Assembly (NCBI RefSeq): GCF_900130015.1
Contig: NZ_FQXS01000012.1
Location: forward strand, 61,405 to 125,404
Length of the DNA stretch: 64,000 nucleotides
Direction of reading: 5' to 3'
From: Desulfofustis glycolicus DSM 9705
Lineage (GTDB): Bacteria; Desulfobacterota; Desulfobulbia; Desulfobulbales; Desulfocapsaceae
In this document: positions 27,561 through 36,613 of the stretch, piece after piece
Layout of the letters: each line of letters opens with the position of its first letter
Numbering within the stretch: the first letter of the stretch is position 1
Notes under the pieces: generated by a model
The model's database searches: none
What the model was told of the DNA's origin: nothing
Seen by the model: only the letters and a program-made list of their open reading frames with translations
Program-made: the position numbers and the translations under genes

Positions 27561-28238
27561 ATGAGAGTTAGCGAGGCGTTGTCCAGGCGCAAGTCAACCC
27601 GGGCTTTTTTGCAACAGGATATCGAGCCGGAGAAACTGCGGCGCATTCTCGACGCGGCGCGACACGCCCCGTCGGGTGTCAATATCCAGCCGTGGCAGGT
27701 GGCGGTGGTGACCGGCACGGCCAAACAGCAGCTCCAGCAGCAGCTCGAGGAAGCGTTTCGCCGCGGCGAGGAACGGCGGATGGATTACCAGTATTACCCG
27801 CTGCAGTGGCAGGAACCCTATAAATCACGACGGATCGAATGCGGTCTGCAGCTCTATTCCAGTCTCGGCATTACACGCCAGGACAAGGAGCGGCGGCAGG
27901 AGCAGTGGGCTGCCAACTATCGAGCCTTTGACGCACCGGCGGCCCTGTTCTTTTTCATCGAGCCGTCTCTGGAAACCGGTTCCTACATGGATTACGGTAT
28001 GTTCCTGATGGCCGTAATGCTGATGGCCGTCGAGGAAGGTCTGGCAACCTGCCCGCAGGCGGCGCTCGGTGAATACCCGCAGCTTGTCAAGCGCACTCTC
28101 GGCTATCGTGAAGACCTGCTGTTGCTCGGCGGTCTGGCAATCGGCTATGAGGATACGGCGGCCCCGATCAATCAGTATCGCACCTCGCGCGAACCCGTCG
28201 AATCGTTTACTCGCTTCTTCTCGGGCGATTCTGTGTAA
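27561..28238 (+). CDS. Nitroreductase family protein
   Basis: A 225-residue FMN-dependent nitroreductase-fold enzyme. The N-terminal RRKSTRAFLQQDI and APSGVNIQPWQVAVV segments form the flavin/phosphate site, and the C-terminal LLLGGLAIGYED is typical of the family. Members reduce nitro groups, quinones or enones with NAD(P)H; the physiological substrate is unknown. GGGAGGAG precedes the ATG at 27561 with good spacing. Confidence 0.87.
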   Translation: MRVSEALSRRKSTRAFLQQDIEPEKLRRILDAARHAPSGVNIQPWQVAVVTGTAKQQLQQQLEEAFRRGEERRMDYQYYPLQWQEPYKSRRIECGLQLYSSLGITRQDKERRQEQWAANYRAFDAPAALFFFIEPSLETGSYMDYGMFLMAVMLMAVEEGLATCPQAALGEYPQLVKRTLGYREDLLLLGGLAIGYEDTAAPINQYRTSREPVESFTRFFSGDSV

Positions 28239-28318
28239 GACCGGCTCACCTAATGTTCTCCGGGCGCGTACGGAACAGAGGACGCACCGGGTGGCGGCAC
28301 GAATGATGATACTTCGGG

Positions 28319-28972
28319 ATGACAGACATGGCGCACGTATTACGTGGTGATTTTTCGAAAGGTAAAACGGCGCCCCGGCAGACCGGCAGCGATGGTGAGA
28401 CGGTCCCCGATTACCGGCTGCTGCTTTCCGTCTGTTTTTCCGATCCGCTGATCTGGCGACGGCTTCTGGTGCCCGGCACACTGACCCTGGCCGATCTGCA
28501 CCGGATCATCCAGATCAGTCTGGGCTGGTGCGACAGTGACGCACATCGGTTTCTCGTCGGCAAGATCTTTTACCAACCGCGCCCTCTTGCCGCCGGGCAG
28601 GACGGAGCAATCGGCTATGACGAGGCGGCCGCTTCCCTGCACCAGCTGGAAGAGGGGATGCAGTTCATCTTTACCTATCTCTATGATGGCGGTCAGGGCT
28701 GGGAAATCGAGTTGACTTTGGAGGAGGTGGTCAGACCGCCGATCTCCGGTGGCTGTCCGGTCGCCCTGACCGGAGACCGGGGGTGTCCGCCCGAGTCGAT
28801 CGGTGATATCCATCGTTATCAGTGCCTGCTTGCCGAATTGGACCAGGATCAACTTGATCGGAATACCGTTCGTCTGTCCCTGCCCGGCGTTCCTGACTTT
28901 TCCGTGACGGCCTGCGATATTACGGTTATCAATCAACGCCTTGCGCACCTATTTCCGGGCGAACACCACTGA
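28319..28972 (+). CDS. pRiA4b ORF-3-like protein
   Basis: A 217-residue protein with the plasmid pRiA4b ORF-3 signature: LLLSVCFSDPLIWRRLLVPG, then TLADLHRIIQISLGW and, later, FTYLYDGGQGWEIEL. The family is widespread, sometimes a passenger of mobile elements, and has no known function. The first ATG (28319) and a second at 28328 are both possible; neither has a strong ribosome-binding site. The downstream 200-bp gap before the SbmA-like gene contains no recognised feature. Confidence 0.75.
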   Translation: MTDMAHVLRGDFSKGKTAPRQTGSDGETVPDYRLLLSVCFSDPLIWRRLLVPGTLTLADLHRIIQISLGWCDSDAHRFLVGKIFYQPRPLAAGQDGAIGYDEAAASLHQLEEGMQFIFTYLYDGGQGWEIELTLEEVVRPPISGGCPVALTGDRGCPPESIGDIHRYQCLLAELDQDQLDRNTVRLSLPGVPDFSVTACDITVINQRLAHLFPGEHH

Positions 28973-29179
28973 CCCGGGGCCTGTGGCCCGGTCCGCCCGG
29001 CGGTAATCCGATATCCGGCGACGGGTCGCCCCAGCGCGCCGGCACGTCAGCTGGTGCTTGGCGCGCCGGCCGAGACGTGGTATGGAGTGCTGACTGCTTA
29101 CCGAGCTGCAGTTCGGGCGGGAGCACCGGCACCGGTCGCCGCCGAAAATCCCCATTTCTGACAGAGTGTTGAGGTATTC

Positions 29180-30142
29180 ATGTTTCGTTCCTTTTTCAGG
29201 ACCAGAAAATGGTTCTGGTGGGCCTATGGCGGCGGTCTGGGATTGCTGGTTTCCCTTTACATCCAGGTACGGCTGACGGTCAGGATCAACGAATGGTACG
29301 GCGGCTTTTACAATATGCTGCAGCGAGCTACTGAGCACCAGGTTGCCGAGTTCTGGGGTGAGATGGTCAAGTTCGCCTGGATCGCTTTTCCCTATGTCCT
29401 GATCGCTACGGCGACTGCTTACGTGACCAGGGTTTACGCCTTTCGCTGGCGCGAGGCGATGACCTTTTCCTATGTGAGTAAGTGGCAGACCGTCGAGCAG
29501 GAAGTGGAGGGCTCCAGTCAGCGGATCCAGGAGGATATCTATCGTTTTGCCCGTATTTTCGAAAGCCTCGGACTCCAGGTGGTGAGGGCTATGCTGACCC
29601 TGATCGCCTTCCTGCCGATCCTCTGGGCCCTGAGCAGCGGGGTCGATCTGCCGCTGGTCAGGGAAATCCCGGGCAGCCTGGTCTGGGTGGCCCTGCTGGT
29701 ATCGCTTGGTGGCCTGCTTATTTCCTGGTTCGTCGGGATCAAACTGCCGGGATTGGAATACAACAACCAGAAGGTGGAGGCGGCCTTTCGCAAGGAATTG
29801 GTCTATGCCGAAGACGACAAGGTCAATTTCGGCAAGACGGAGACGCTGGTGGAGCTTTTTACCGGTCTGAAGATCAACTATCACCGACTCTTCCTCCACT
29901 ATGGCTATTTTGATATCTGGGTCAATTTCTTCGAGCAGCTGATGATCATCGTCCCCTATCTGATTATGGGGCCCGGTCTGTTTACCGGACTGATCACGCT
30001 GGGCGTGCTGGTCCAGGTCTCCAATGCCTTCAGCAAGGTCCGTGAATCATTTTCAATTTTTATCGCCAATTGGACAACCATCACCGAGCTGCGTTCGATC
30101 CATAAGCGTCTTCGGGAGTTTGAACACAATATCGGTTATTGA
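29180..30142 (+). CDS. sbmA: SbmA/BacA-like inner-membrane peptide transporter
   Basis: A 320-residue membrane protein with about seven or eight hydrophobic segments. It contains family signatures INEWYGGFYNMLQ, YAFRWREAMTF and EGSSQRIQEDIYRFA. SbmA/BacA proteins are proton-driven importers of peptides and peptide antibiotics. It is shorter than E. coli SbmA (406), mainly at the N- and C-termini, but matches the compact versions of the family. GAGG precedes the ATG. A mobile repeat follows 34 bp after the stop. Confidence 0.85.
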   Translation: MFRSFFRTRKWFWWAYGGGLGLLVSLYIQVRLTVRINEWYGGFYNMLQRATEHQVAEFWGEMVKFAWIAFPYVLIATATAYVTRVYAFRWREAMTFSYVSKWQTVEQEVEGSSQRIQEDIYRFARIFESLGLQVVRAMLTLIAFLPILWALSSGVDLPLVREIPGSLVWVALLVSLGGLLISWFVGIKLPGLEYNNQKVEAAFRKELVYAEDDKVNFGKTETLVELFTGLKINYHRLFLHYGYFDIWVNFFEQLMIIVPYLIMGPGLFTGLITLGVLVQVSNAFSKVRESFSIFIANWTTITELRSIHKRLREFEHNIGY

Positions 30143-30176
30143 CGGACAGCGGCGGCGGCCATATCATCCGGGTAAA

Positions 30177-30319
30177 GGGGAGCTTGAAAAATTCGGAATT
30201 TCGTTCAAGATCGAGGCGCGCAAGAAAATTTTACCGCAGGCATATACATGATATTTCGAGGATAAAATGTGATTGAGCAACAACGAGATTGGGCGGAATG
30301 ACAATTTTTCAAGGTTCCC
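30177..30319 (+). mobile_element. MITE-like palindromic element, subfamily B, copy 4
   Basis: A 143-bp full-length copy, GGGGAGCTTGAAAAATT...AATTTTTCAAGGTTCCC, with the complete core. Flanks TAAA (30173-30176) and TAGA (30320-30323) differ at one base. It ends 41 bp before the GlcD-like start codon. Confidence 0.88.
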
Positions 30320-30360
30320 TAGAGAGGACCACCGGCAGGACAACACAAGAGGAGTATGGG

Positions 30361-31743
30361 ATGACAGAGGAACTGAGTAGTGAGCAACGACAGCAATTAG
30401 AACAGTGGCTCGGACCGGAGCGCTTTTCCACCGGCCGGTCCCATCTTGAGTTGCACATGCATGATATTTCCCCGCACAGCGGTGTTCTGCCGGCGGCGGT
30501 CCTCTGGCCGGAGTCGACCGAGGAGGTGGCGAAGATCCTGGCCTGGAGCTACGGCCAGGAAATTGCCGTAACCCCCTGGGGAGCCGGGACGAGTACGGAG
30601 GGCAACCCACTGCCGACCGTCGGCGGGCTGGTCATGGATATGACTCGAATGAACAGGATTCTCACGGTTCGACCGGAGGATCTGCAGGTCGATGTGCAGC
30701 CGGGGGTGTTTCGCAAGGAGCTGAACGCCCGGTTGAGCAGCGAGGGATTATTTTTTCCGGTGGACCCGGGGGCAGACGCGACCATCGGCGGCATGATCGC
30801 CAACAACGCCTCCGGGGTTCAGACCGTCAAGTACGGGGCAACCAAGGATTACGTACAGCGCCTGACCGTGGTCCTCCCCGACGGCAGGATTATCAGGACC
30901 GGCTGCCGGGCGCGCAAGTCGTCGTCGGGCTACGATCTGACGCGACTGTTTGTCGGTTCCGAGGGTACGCTCGGGGTGGTGACCGAAGCTACCGTGCGCC
31001 TGGCCGGGGTTCCCGACTGTCACCTGGCGGTAACGGTAACCTTCCCCACGCTGGAAGCGGCCTCTGAGACCGTCGCGCTGATGATCGGCTCGGGTATGGA
31101 CCCGGCAGCCCTGGAACTGCTTACCGAGGAGATCATCCATCTGATGAACGAGGAAAAGGGGCTCGGCCTGGCGGAACAGCCGTCGCTGTTCTGCGAATTC
31201 CACGGCGCCAGCGAGGCGATGCTGCAGGAAACGGTGGCGTTGGCCCGTGAGCTATGCGAAGATTGCGGCGCCCTTGACTTTCGTTACGGTATCGACCCGC
31301 AGCAGCGGGCCGATCTCTGGCGGGCCCGGCATGAGGCTTGGGAAACGATCCATCGAGCCCATCCCGGCACACGCACTTTGATCGTCGATGCCGCGGTGCC
31401 GATTGGCAGCTACCCGGAAATGGTGGTTTTTGCCCGGCAGCTCGTCAGGGAACACGGTGTGGCCGGCTATGTCTTCGGCCACGCCGGCGACGGCAATCTG
31501 CACGTGGTACTAGCCGGCGATCCCGAAGACGACGTCGAGTGGGACAAACTGGAGGACATCAACCGGCGGGTGGTCGAACGGGCCATCGAGCTGGACGGGA
31601 CCTGTACCGGCGAGCACGGCGTCGGCATCGGCAAGCGTCGATTCATGCGGTTGGAGCACGGCGACAGTTATGATGTGATGGCCCAGATCAAACAGCTGCT
31701 TGACCCGAAGGGGTTGATGAACCCGGGTAAGATCTTTCTCTGA
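30361..31743 (+). CDS. FAD-linked oxidase (D-lactate/glycolate dehydrogenase, GlcD-like)
   Basis: A 460-residue flavoprotein. The PCMH-type FAD-binding domain shows VTPWGAGTSTEGNPLP, IGGMIANNASG and FVGSEGTLGVVTEA. The C-terminal domain ends with GYVFGHAGDGNLHVV (metal/substrate His) and CTGEHGVGIGKRRFM. Such enzymes oxidise 2-hydroxy acids such as D-lactate or glycolate and pass electrons to a quinone or iron-sulfur partner. No partner (GlcE/GlcF or Fe-S subunit) is adjacent, so a D-lactate dehydrogenase of the single-subunit type is more likely. AAGAGGAG lies 6 nt before the ATG. Confidence 0.88.
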   Translation: MTEELSSEQRQQLEQWLGPERFSTGRSHLELHMHDISPHSGVLPAAVLWPESTEEVAKILAWSYGQEIAVTPWGAGTSTEGNPLPTVGGLVMDMTRMNRILTVRPEDLQVDVQPGVFRKELNARLSSEGLFFPVDPGADATIGGMIANNASGVQTVKYGATKDYVQRLTVVLPDGRIIRTGCRARKSSSGYDLTRLFVGSEGTLGVVTEATVRLAGVPDCHLAVTVTFPTLEAASETVALMIGSGMDPAALELLTEEIIHLMNEEKGLGLAEQPSLFCEFHGASEAMLQETVALARELCEDCGALDFRYGIDPQQRADLWRARHEAWETIHRAHPGTRTLIVDAAVPIGSYPEMVVFARQLVREHGVAGYVFGHAGDGNLHVVLAGDPEDDVEWDKLEDINRRVVERAIELDGTCTGEHGVGIGKRRFMRLEHGDSYDVMAQIKQLLDPKGLMNPGKIFL

Positions 31744-31747
31744 ACCC

Positions 31748-32317
31748 TCACCCCCGGTGTTTTCGGCAGCGGCCAATAGCCGTCCGCACGGCACCGGCGA
31801 GTGCCGGCCAGCAGGACGGATCGTCGCGAAGTGGGCGGCTGATTTCCAGCTGTACGCCGCTGCCGGTCAGTCCCCGGTTGCAGACGTTGCGTTGATGGCG
31901 GCCACTGTGGCGACCGGTAGCTGCGATGACGGCCGGCTGGCCACAACGGTCCATTTCCTCGACAATCAGGTCGCGCAGCCGGGTGTCACGGCCGCCGACG
32001 ATTACCACCGCTTCAACGGCCCGGCAGCCATGCACGGTGATCACCCGGAGCGAGCGCGTCACTAGGGCCAGGCCCGCTGGATGGTCCCAGTGATGGCTGG
32101 TAATGTGCAGGACGCCGTTATCGGCGCCTTTGGCACCATTGAACAGGAAATAGTTGTATTCATCCCCGGCGATGAGTCGGGCGATATCTGAGGTGTGCGG
32201 CTCGACCGCGCCGCCGTGCGGAGCCACAATAGTCGTCGTCGCTCCACGGTCGGCTTGTTCGATGACAAAGTCGTGTTCGTGTTGGAGCAACAGTGAAAAG
32301 TTGGGATAGGTGTCCAT
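31748..32317 (-). CDS. Poly-gamma-glutamate hydrolase family protein (PF05908-type)
   Basis: A 189-residue protein with a likely zinc-peptidase-like core: TIVAPHGGAVEPHTSDIAR, ITSHHWDHP and VQLEISRPLR. This matches the family of phage-type poly-gamma-glutamate hydrolases, also annotated as phage replication-related proteins. In its host context the role is unclear. It is convergent with the GlcD-like gene, leaving only 4 bp between stops. The C-terminal region is Arg-rich. Confidence 0.7.
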   Translation of the reverse strand: MDTYPNFSLLLQHEHDFVIEQADRGATTTIVAPHGGAVEPHTSDIARLIAGDEYNYFLFNGAKGADNGVLHITSHHWDHPAGLALVTRSLRVITVHGCRAVEAVVIVGGRDTRLRDLIVEEMDRCGQPAVIAATGRHSGRHQRNVCNRGLTGSGVQLEISRPLRDDPSCWPALAGAVRTAIGRCRKHRG

Positions 32318-32336
32318 TCGTACACGGTTTTTTTAT

Positions 32337-32574
32337 ACGAAAATCGGTTCCACAGGCTGAACTTCCCGGGCTGGTTGGTTCTCCCGGAGGCTGCATCGCG
32401 TAGGCCCGGCGGGGCGGAGAATCAGGCCCGAAGGGTGGCGGGCAGGACGTCCGCCACCGGCGGCCAGGCCATGGATGGCCTGTCTGCCGGCCTCGGAGCC
32501 CGGCCGATCAGGCCGCAGCGCAGCAGCCGGAGGGAGGATCAACCAGCCCATCCTACCAAGGCGCCGATTTTCAT
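32337..32574 (+). repeat. GC-rich modular palindromic repeat (family 2), complete copy
   Basis: A ~238-bp element. Its ends are ACGAAAATCGG and CCGATTTTCAT, its inner ends GGCTGGTTG and CAACCAGCC, and it contains the modules GGCGGGCAGGACGTCCGCC and GGCCATGGATGGCC. It dominates the 32318-32847 gap. No clear target duplication is visible. The remaining ~270 bp before the hydrolase gene shows no recognised gene. Confidence 0.85.
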
Positions 32575-32847
32575 CGCTTGTTGTGACGTTCCTTCATGGG
32601 GGTTAGATGACACTCGTGAATCCCCGTTGAGCGATCGTGCGCCTGGCCGGGGTGCCTGCTTTTCGCTGTACCGGAAACGACCGGACAAAGCAATTGAAAA
32701 GCCACCATATTGCTGCTAAGCTCGATACGGTAAGCGGTTTAGCCTTGCGAACAGAGGCTGCGTGAGCAACCATGACCCGGGCGTGTCGCCCCCCCGGCTT
32801 TGCCGGGGCGTCGCTTTCCCGGGCCGCTACAGATCGAGGAGGATGAT

Positions 32848-33525
32848 ATGAAGCTGCGCTATTTTTCCCACTCATCATTTCAGATTACCACCGCTGCCGG
32901 TCAGATCCTGCTCATCGATCCGTTTCTCGATGACAATCCGACCTCGCCGGTTGGATCCGACGAGGTAACTGCCGATTTCATCGTGCTGACCCATGCCCAC
33001 GCCGACCATGTCGGCGATGCCTTCAAGATCGCAGAACGGTGCGATCCGTTATTCATCTGCGTCCATGAGCTGGCCAATTATTGCAGCGACAAGGGCTTTC
33101 GTGCCCACAACATGCACATCGGCGGAGCGTACGAGTTTGAATTCGGGCGGCTCAAATTCACCATCGCCCACCACGGCTCGATGACTCCGGACAACACCTA
33201 CGGCGGCCTGGCCGCCGGCGTCTTGCTGACCATCGATGGCAAGACCCTCTACCACACCGGTGATACCGGCCTGTTTTACGACATGAAGCTGATCGGCGAG
33301 ATGAACCCGGTCGACACGCTGTTACTTCCGATCGGCGATAATTTTACGATGGGCATTGACGATGCGGTCAAAGCGGTGGAATTGATCAATCCACAGCTGG
33401 CGATCCCGATGCACTATAACACCTTCCCGGTGATTGCTGTGGACCCGGAGCTCTTTGTGCAGAAAGTCGAAGCGCTCGGGAAGAAGGCCCGGGTCATGGC
33501 CTACGGGGAAGAAATCGATCTTTAG
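32848..33525 (+). CDS. Metal-dependent hydrolase, UPF0173 (metallo-beta-lactamase fold)
   Basis: A 225-residue protein with the metallo-beta-lactamase motif THAHADHVGD, the downstream HHGSMTPDN, the metal Asp in YHTGDTGL and the C-terminal PMHYNTFP. It is the YtkL-like UPF0173 group, whose substrate is unknown. GAGGAG lies 6 nt before the ATG at 32848. It stands alone between a repeat and a transporter gene. Confidence 0.88.
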   Translation: MKLRYFSHSSFQITTAAGQILLIDPFLDDNPTSPVGSDEVTADFIVLTHAHADHVGDAFKIAERCDPLFICVHELANYCSDKGFRAHNMHIGGAYEFEFGRLKFTIAHHGSMTPDNTYGGLAAGVLLTIDGKTLYHTGDTGLFYDMKLIGEMNPVDTLLLPIGDNFTMGIDDAVKAVELINPQLAIPMHYNTFPVIAVDPELFVQKVEALGKKARVMAYGEEIDL

Positions 33526-33582
33526 CACCGCGGGTCGAATAGCGGTAGAACCCGCGCAAGAGCCGCTCCGTCGGACACGGCC

Positions 33583-34524
33583 ATGGCGGGCGGAGCGTCA
33601 GTGAACGAAATCGAAAAGACGACGAGTTCTGCGTCCGGTCAGGGATTGCCGCCCACGGCAGCTCTTTCCAGTCTGTTTCTCTGTATCCTGTTTGGTGCCA
33701 ATGCCGTCGCGATCAAGATCAGCCTCGGCGGGCTCGGCGTCTTTACTTCGGCCGGACTGCGTTTCGGTCTGGCCGCGGCGACCATCTGGTGCTGGGCTCG
33801 ACTGACCGGCAAACCGCTGTCATTGAACAGGAAGCAGCGGCTCCAGTTGGCACCGCTCGGGCTGATCTTTTTTGTCCAACTCTCCCTCTTTTATCTCGGT
33901 ATCGACCGAACCACCGCATCGCACGGCACGCTGATCACCAACGCCCTGCCGTTTGTGGTCATGGTGCTGGCCCACGTCTTTCTTGTTGACGACAGGATCT
34001 CCTGGCGCAAGGTTGGCGGTCTGGTTCTGGGATTTACCGGTGTGGTGCTGCTCTTTATCGATTCCATCGGGTTGACCGCTGAAGTTGTGCAGGGGGATCT
34101 GCTGGTGTTGCTGGCTGTTGTTGTCTGGGGCAGCAATGCCGTTTACTCCAAACGGATTATTGCCGCTTTCCAGCCGCTGCAGTTCACCGTTTACCCGATG
34201 CTGATGGCGGCGCCGCTGTTTTTGATGTGTGGCGTGTTCGTCGATCCGGTTATGATCAAGCATTTCGATACAACCATTGCCGCCGCCCTTTTCTACCAGA
34301 CCTTTGTCACTGCCGCTTTCGGCATGGTTGCCTGGAACACGCTGATCAAACGGTACGGGGCGACCGCCTTGCATGCGTTTGTCTTTGTCATGCCGATTTC
34401 CGGGGTTACCTTAGGGGTGCTGCTTCTTGGCGAGCCGTTGACGGTGAATCTGGTTGCCGCAATTATCTTCGTCTCGCTGGGACTGCTTGTGATTAATCGC
34501 AGACGTCCGCCGTTATCGCGGTAG
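33583..34524 (+). CDS. EamA-family (DMT superfamily) transporter
   Basis: A 313-residue protein with ten predicted transmembrane helices in two EamA repeats (FLCILFGANAVAIKISLGGLG..., and VVVWGSNAVYSKRII...). Family members export amino acids, nucleotides or metabolites across the inner membrane. No substrate clue is visible. The ATG at 33583 lacks a good ribosome-binding site, while a GTG at 33601 has GCGGAG 5 nt upstream and may be the true start. Confidence 0.82.
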   Translation: MAGGASVNEIEKTTSSASGQGLPPTAALSSLFLCILFGANAVAIKISLGGLGVFTSAGLRFGLAAATIWCWARLTGKPLSLNRKQRLQLAPLGLIFFVQLSLFYLGIDRTTASHGTLITNALPFVVMVLAHVFLVDDRISWRKVGGLVLGFTGVVLLFIDSIGLTAEVVQGDLLVLLAVVVWGSNAVYSKRIIAAFQPLQFTVYPMLMAAPLFLMCGVFVDPVMIKHFDTTIAAALFYQTFVTAAFGMVAWNTLIKRYGATALHAFVFVMPISGVTLGVLLLGEPLTVNLVAAIIFVSLGLLVINRRRPPLSR

Positions 34525-34756
34525 ACCGGACAGGAGTCGGCTACCGGTTAGAGTGAGGGTGAACACCGTTTAGTTGACGTTTACGCAAAATGTATTGCCA
34601 TCGAGCATGCGCTCAGCTAAGCTCAGGGAGATCGTTACCTCATTAAATCGGGTGTGCGTGCGACCGTTGTCGGGGCGGAAGGTTGTCGTCGCTTCGGCTT
34701 CGCATCACGCGTCGTATGGTTTGTCAAAGAGATGAACAAGAAGAGGAGGAGAGGGT

Positions 34757-36403
34757 ATGGGGCATGAAACACTGCAGGTTGGAGAGTGCTATGAGTATCC
34801 GTTGATTATCAAGAAACTGCTGACGACGGCGCTCACCTATGCCACCGACCAGGAAATCGTTTACCGGGATCGGTTCAGGTGCAGCTATCAACAGCTCAAT
34901 GAGCGGATCCACCGGCTTGCCGGCGGACTGGGGCGACTCGGCATCCAGGCCGGTGATACGGTGGCGGTGTTTGACTATGACAGCAATCGCTACCTTGAGA
35001 GTTTTTTCGCCATTCCGATGATGGGCGCGGTGATGCAGATGGTCAACTGGCGCTTGTCCGCCAACCAGCTTGAATACACCATCAATCATGCCGAGGCCCG
35101 ACTGATCATCGTCAACTCCGACTTTCTGCCATTGCTGGCGCAGATCCGCGAGCGACTCACCTGGGTTGAGAAAATCGTTGTGATCATCGAAAACGAGCAG
35201 GTGGCGGAGAGCTCGCTCGAGATTTGCTGCGACTACGAACAATTGCTCGCGGACAGTGCCGATCATTATAATTTTCCCGATCTCGACGAGCATACCAAGG
35301 CGACGACGTTTTATACCACCGGAACCACCGGGGACCCGAAAGGGGTCCATTTCAGTCATCGGCAACTGGTGCTGCACACCCTGTCACTCGCTCTGGCCCT
35401 GGGCAGCTACGAGACCATCGGGCGGTTTCGCTCCGATGATGTGTATATGCCGCTCACACCGATGTTTCATGTTCATGCCTGGGGACTCCCCTACGTTGCG
35501 ACGATGCTCGCTACCAAGCAGGTCTACCCCGGCAAGTATGAACCGGAGATGCTGCTGAGGCTCATCGTCACGGAAGGGGTTACCGCTTCCCACTGCGTAC
35601 CGACTATCCTGCAGATGCTGGTATCCAGTCCGGCCGCCCGCCAGGTAGACCTGTCGCGCTGGAAGGTCATTATCGGTGGCGCCAAACTGTCCACCGGGCT
35701 GGCGGCGGCCGCGCAACAGCTCGGTATTGTCGTTTATACCGGTTACGGGATGTCGGAGACGTGTCCGGTGATCAGTCTGTCGACGCCGAAGACCTCGATG
35801 CTCGGCAGCCTCGATGACGACGCGCTGCTCAACCTGGTGGTCAAGACCGGCCTGCCCATTCCCCTGGTCGAGTTCGAGGTGGTTGATCTTGATGGCCAAC
35901 CGCTGCCGCACGATGGTCAGACGGTCGGCGAGATTGTCTTCCGGGCCCCCTGGTTGACCAGGGACTACTTCAAGTCGCCGGCCAAGACCCGGGACCTCTG
36001 GCGTGACGGTTGGCTGCACAGCGGTGATGTCGGGCATATCGACGCTGCCGGCTATCTTCAGGTAACCGATCGGATCAAAGATGTTATCAAGACCGGCGGC
36101 GAGTGGATTTCCTCGCTGGATCTCGAGAACTGCATCAGCCGTCATCCGGCCGTTCTGGAAGCGGCGGCGATTGGTGTCCCCGATGATAAATGGGGTGAGC
36201 GGCCGCTATTGATCGTCACGCTCAAGCCTGGCCAGGAGGAAGCGGTCGACAGTAAGGGGTTGCAGGAGTTTATGGCTGATGCGGCGAAACAGGGCTTGAT
36301 TCCCCGTTATGCGGTGCCGGATAAGATACTGGTCGTAGCCGAGCTGCCCAAAACCAGCGTCGGCAAACTGAACAAGCGGATGATGCGCCAGGAGTTCGGC
36401 TGA
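34757..36403 (+). CDS. Medium/long-chain fatty-acyl-CoA ligase (AlkK/FadD-like)
   Basis: A 548-residue adenylate-forming enzyme. The AMP-binding motif TTFYTTGTTGDPKGVHFSH, the acidic GYGMSETCPVISL motif and the hinge/C-terminal lysine (KTSVGKLNKR) are intact. Overall organisation follows AlkK-type ligases acting on medium-chain fatty acids. It activates free fatty acids to acyl-CoA with ATP. GAGGAGGAGAGGG precedes the ATG. The 232-bp leader contains TTGACG and a GAGC-N4-GCTC inverted repeat, but not the operator seen at the other fatty-acid promoters. The stop codon lies at the edge of a repeat remnant. Confidence 0.87.
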   Translation: MGHETLQVGECYEYPLIIKKLLTTALTYATDQEIVYRDRFRCSYQQLNERIHRLAGGLGRLGIQAGDTVAVFDYDSNRYLESFFAIPMMGAVMQMVNWRLSANQLEYTINHAEARLIIVNSDFLPLLAQIRERLTWVEKIVVIIENEQVAESSLEICCDYEQLLADSADHYNFPDLDEHTKATTFYTTGTTGDPKGVHFSHRQLVLHTLSLALALGSYETIGRFRSDDVYMPLTPMFHVHAWGLPYVATMLATKQVYPGKYEPEMLLRLIVTEGVTASHCVPTILQMLVSSPAARQVDLSRWKVIIGGAKLSTGLAAAAQQLGIVVYTGYGMSETCPVISLSTPKTSMLGSLDDDALLNLVVKTGLPIPLVEFEVVDLDGQPLPHDGQTVGEIVFRAPWLTRDYFKSPAKTRDLWRDGWLHSGDVGHIDAAGYLQVTDRIKDVIKTGGEWISSLDLENCISRHPAVLEAAAIGVPDDKWGERPLLIVTLKPGQEEAVDSKGLQEFMADAAKQGLIPRYAVPDKILVVAELPKTSVGKLNKRMMRQEFG

Positions 36404-36465
36404 TTCTCCGGCTCGCCGGGCCTATGGTGATGCAGCCTCAGGCAGAACCGGCCAGCCCGGGGAGC
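36401..36465 (-). repeat. GC-rich modular palindromic repeat (family 2), half-element remnant
   Basis: TGATTCTCCG, GCCGGGCCT, GATGCAGCCTC and CCAGCCCGGG correspond, in reverse, to the left half of the family 2 element. It begins at the stop codon of the acyl-CoA ligase gene. Confidence 0.65.
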
Positions 36466-36613
36466 TGATTTTATATTGACAAGGCCCGGATGGGGAGGAG
36501 ACTATAAACTATTGTCCTGCTTGTCCCAATCGGCTAGGATTGGTGACTCGTTGATTCACCGGCAGGGCGGTCACCGCTGTTTCAGTCTGACGCACCCTGC
36601 TTTTTGACGCCTG

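Noticed and set aside
34590..34620. Possible regulon operator before the fatty-acyl-CoA ligase (GAGCATGCGCTC)
   Set aside because: It is GAGC-N4-GCTC and lacks the GAGCGCTC-type core and outer bases of the other four sites.
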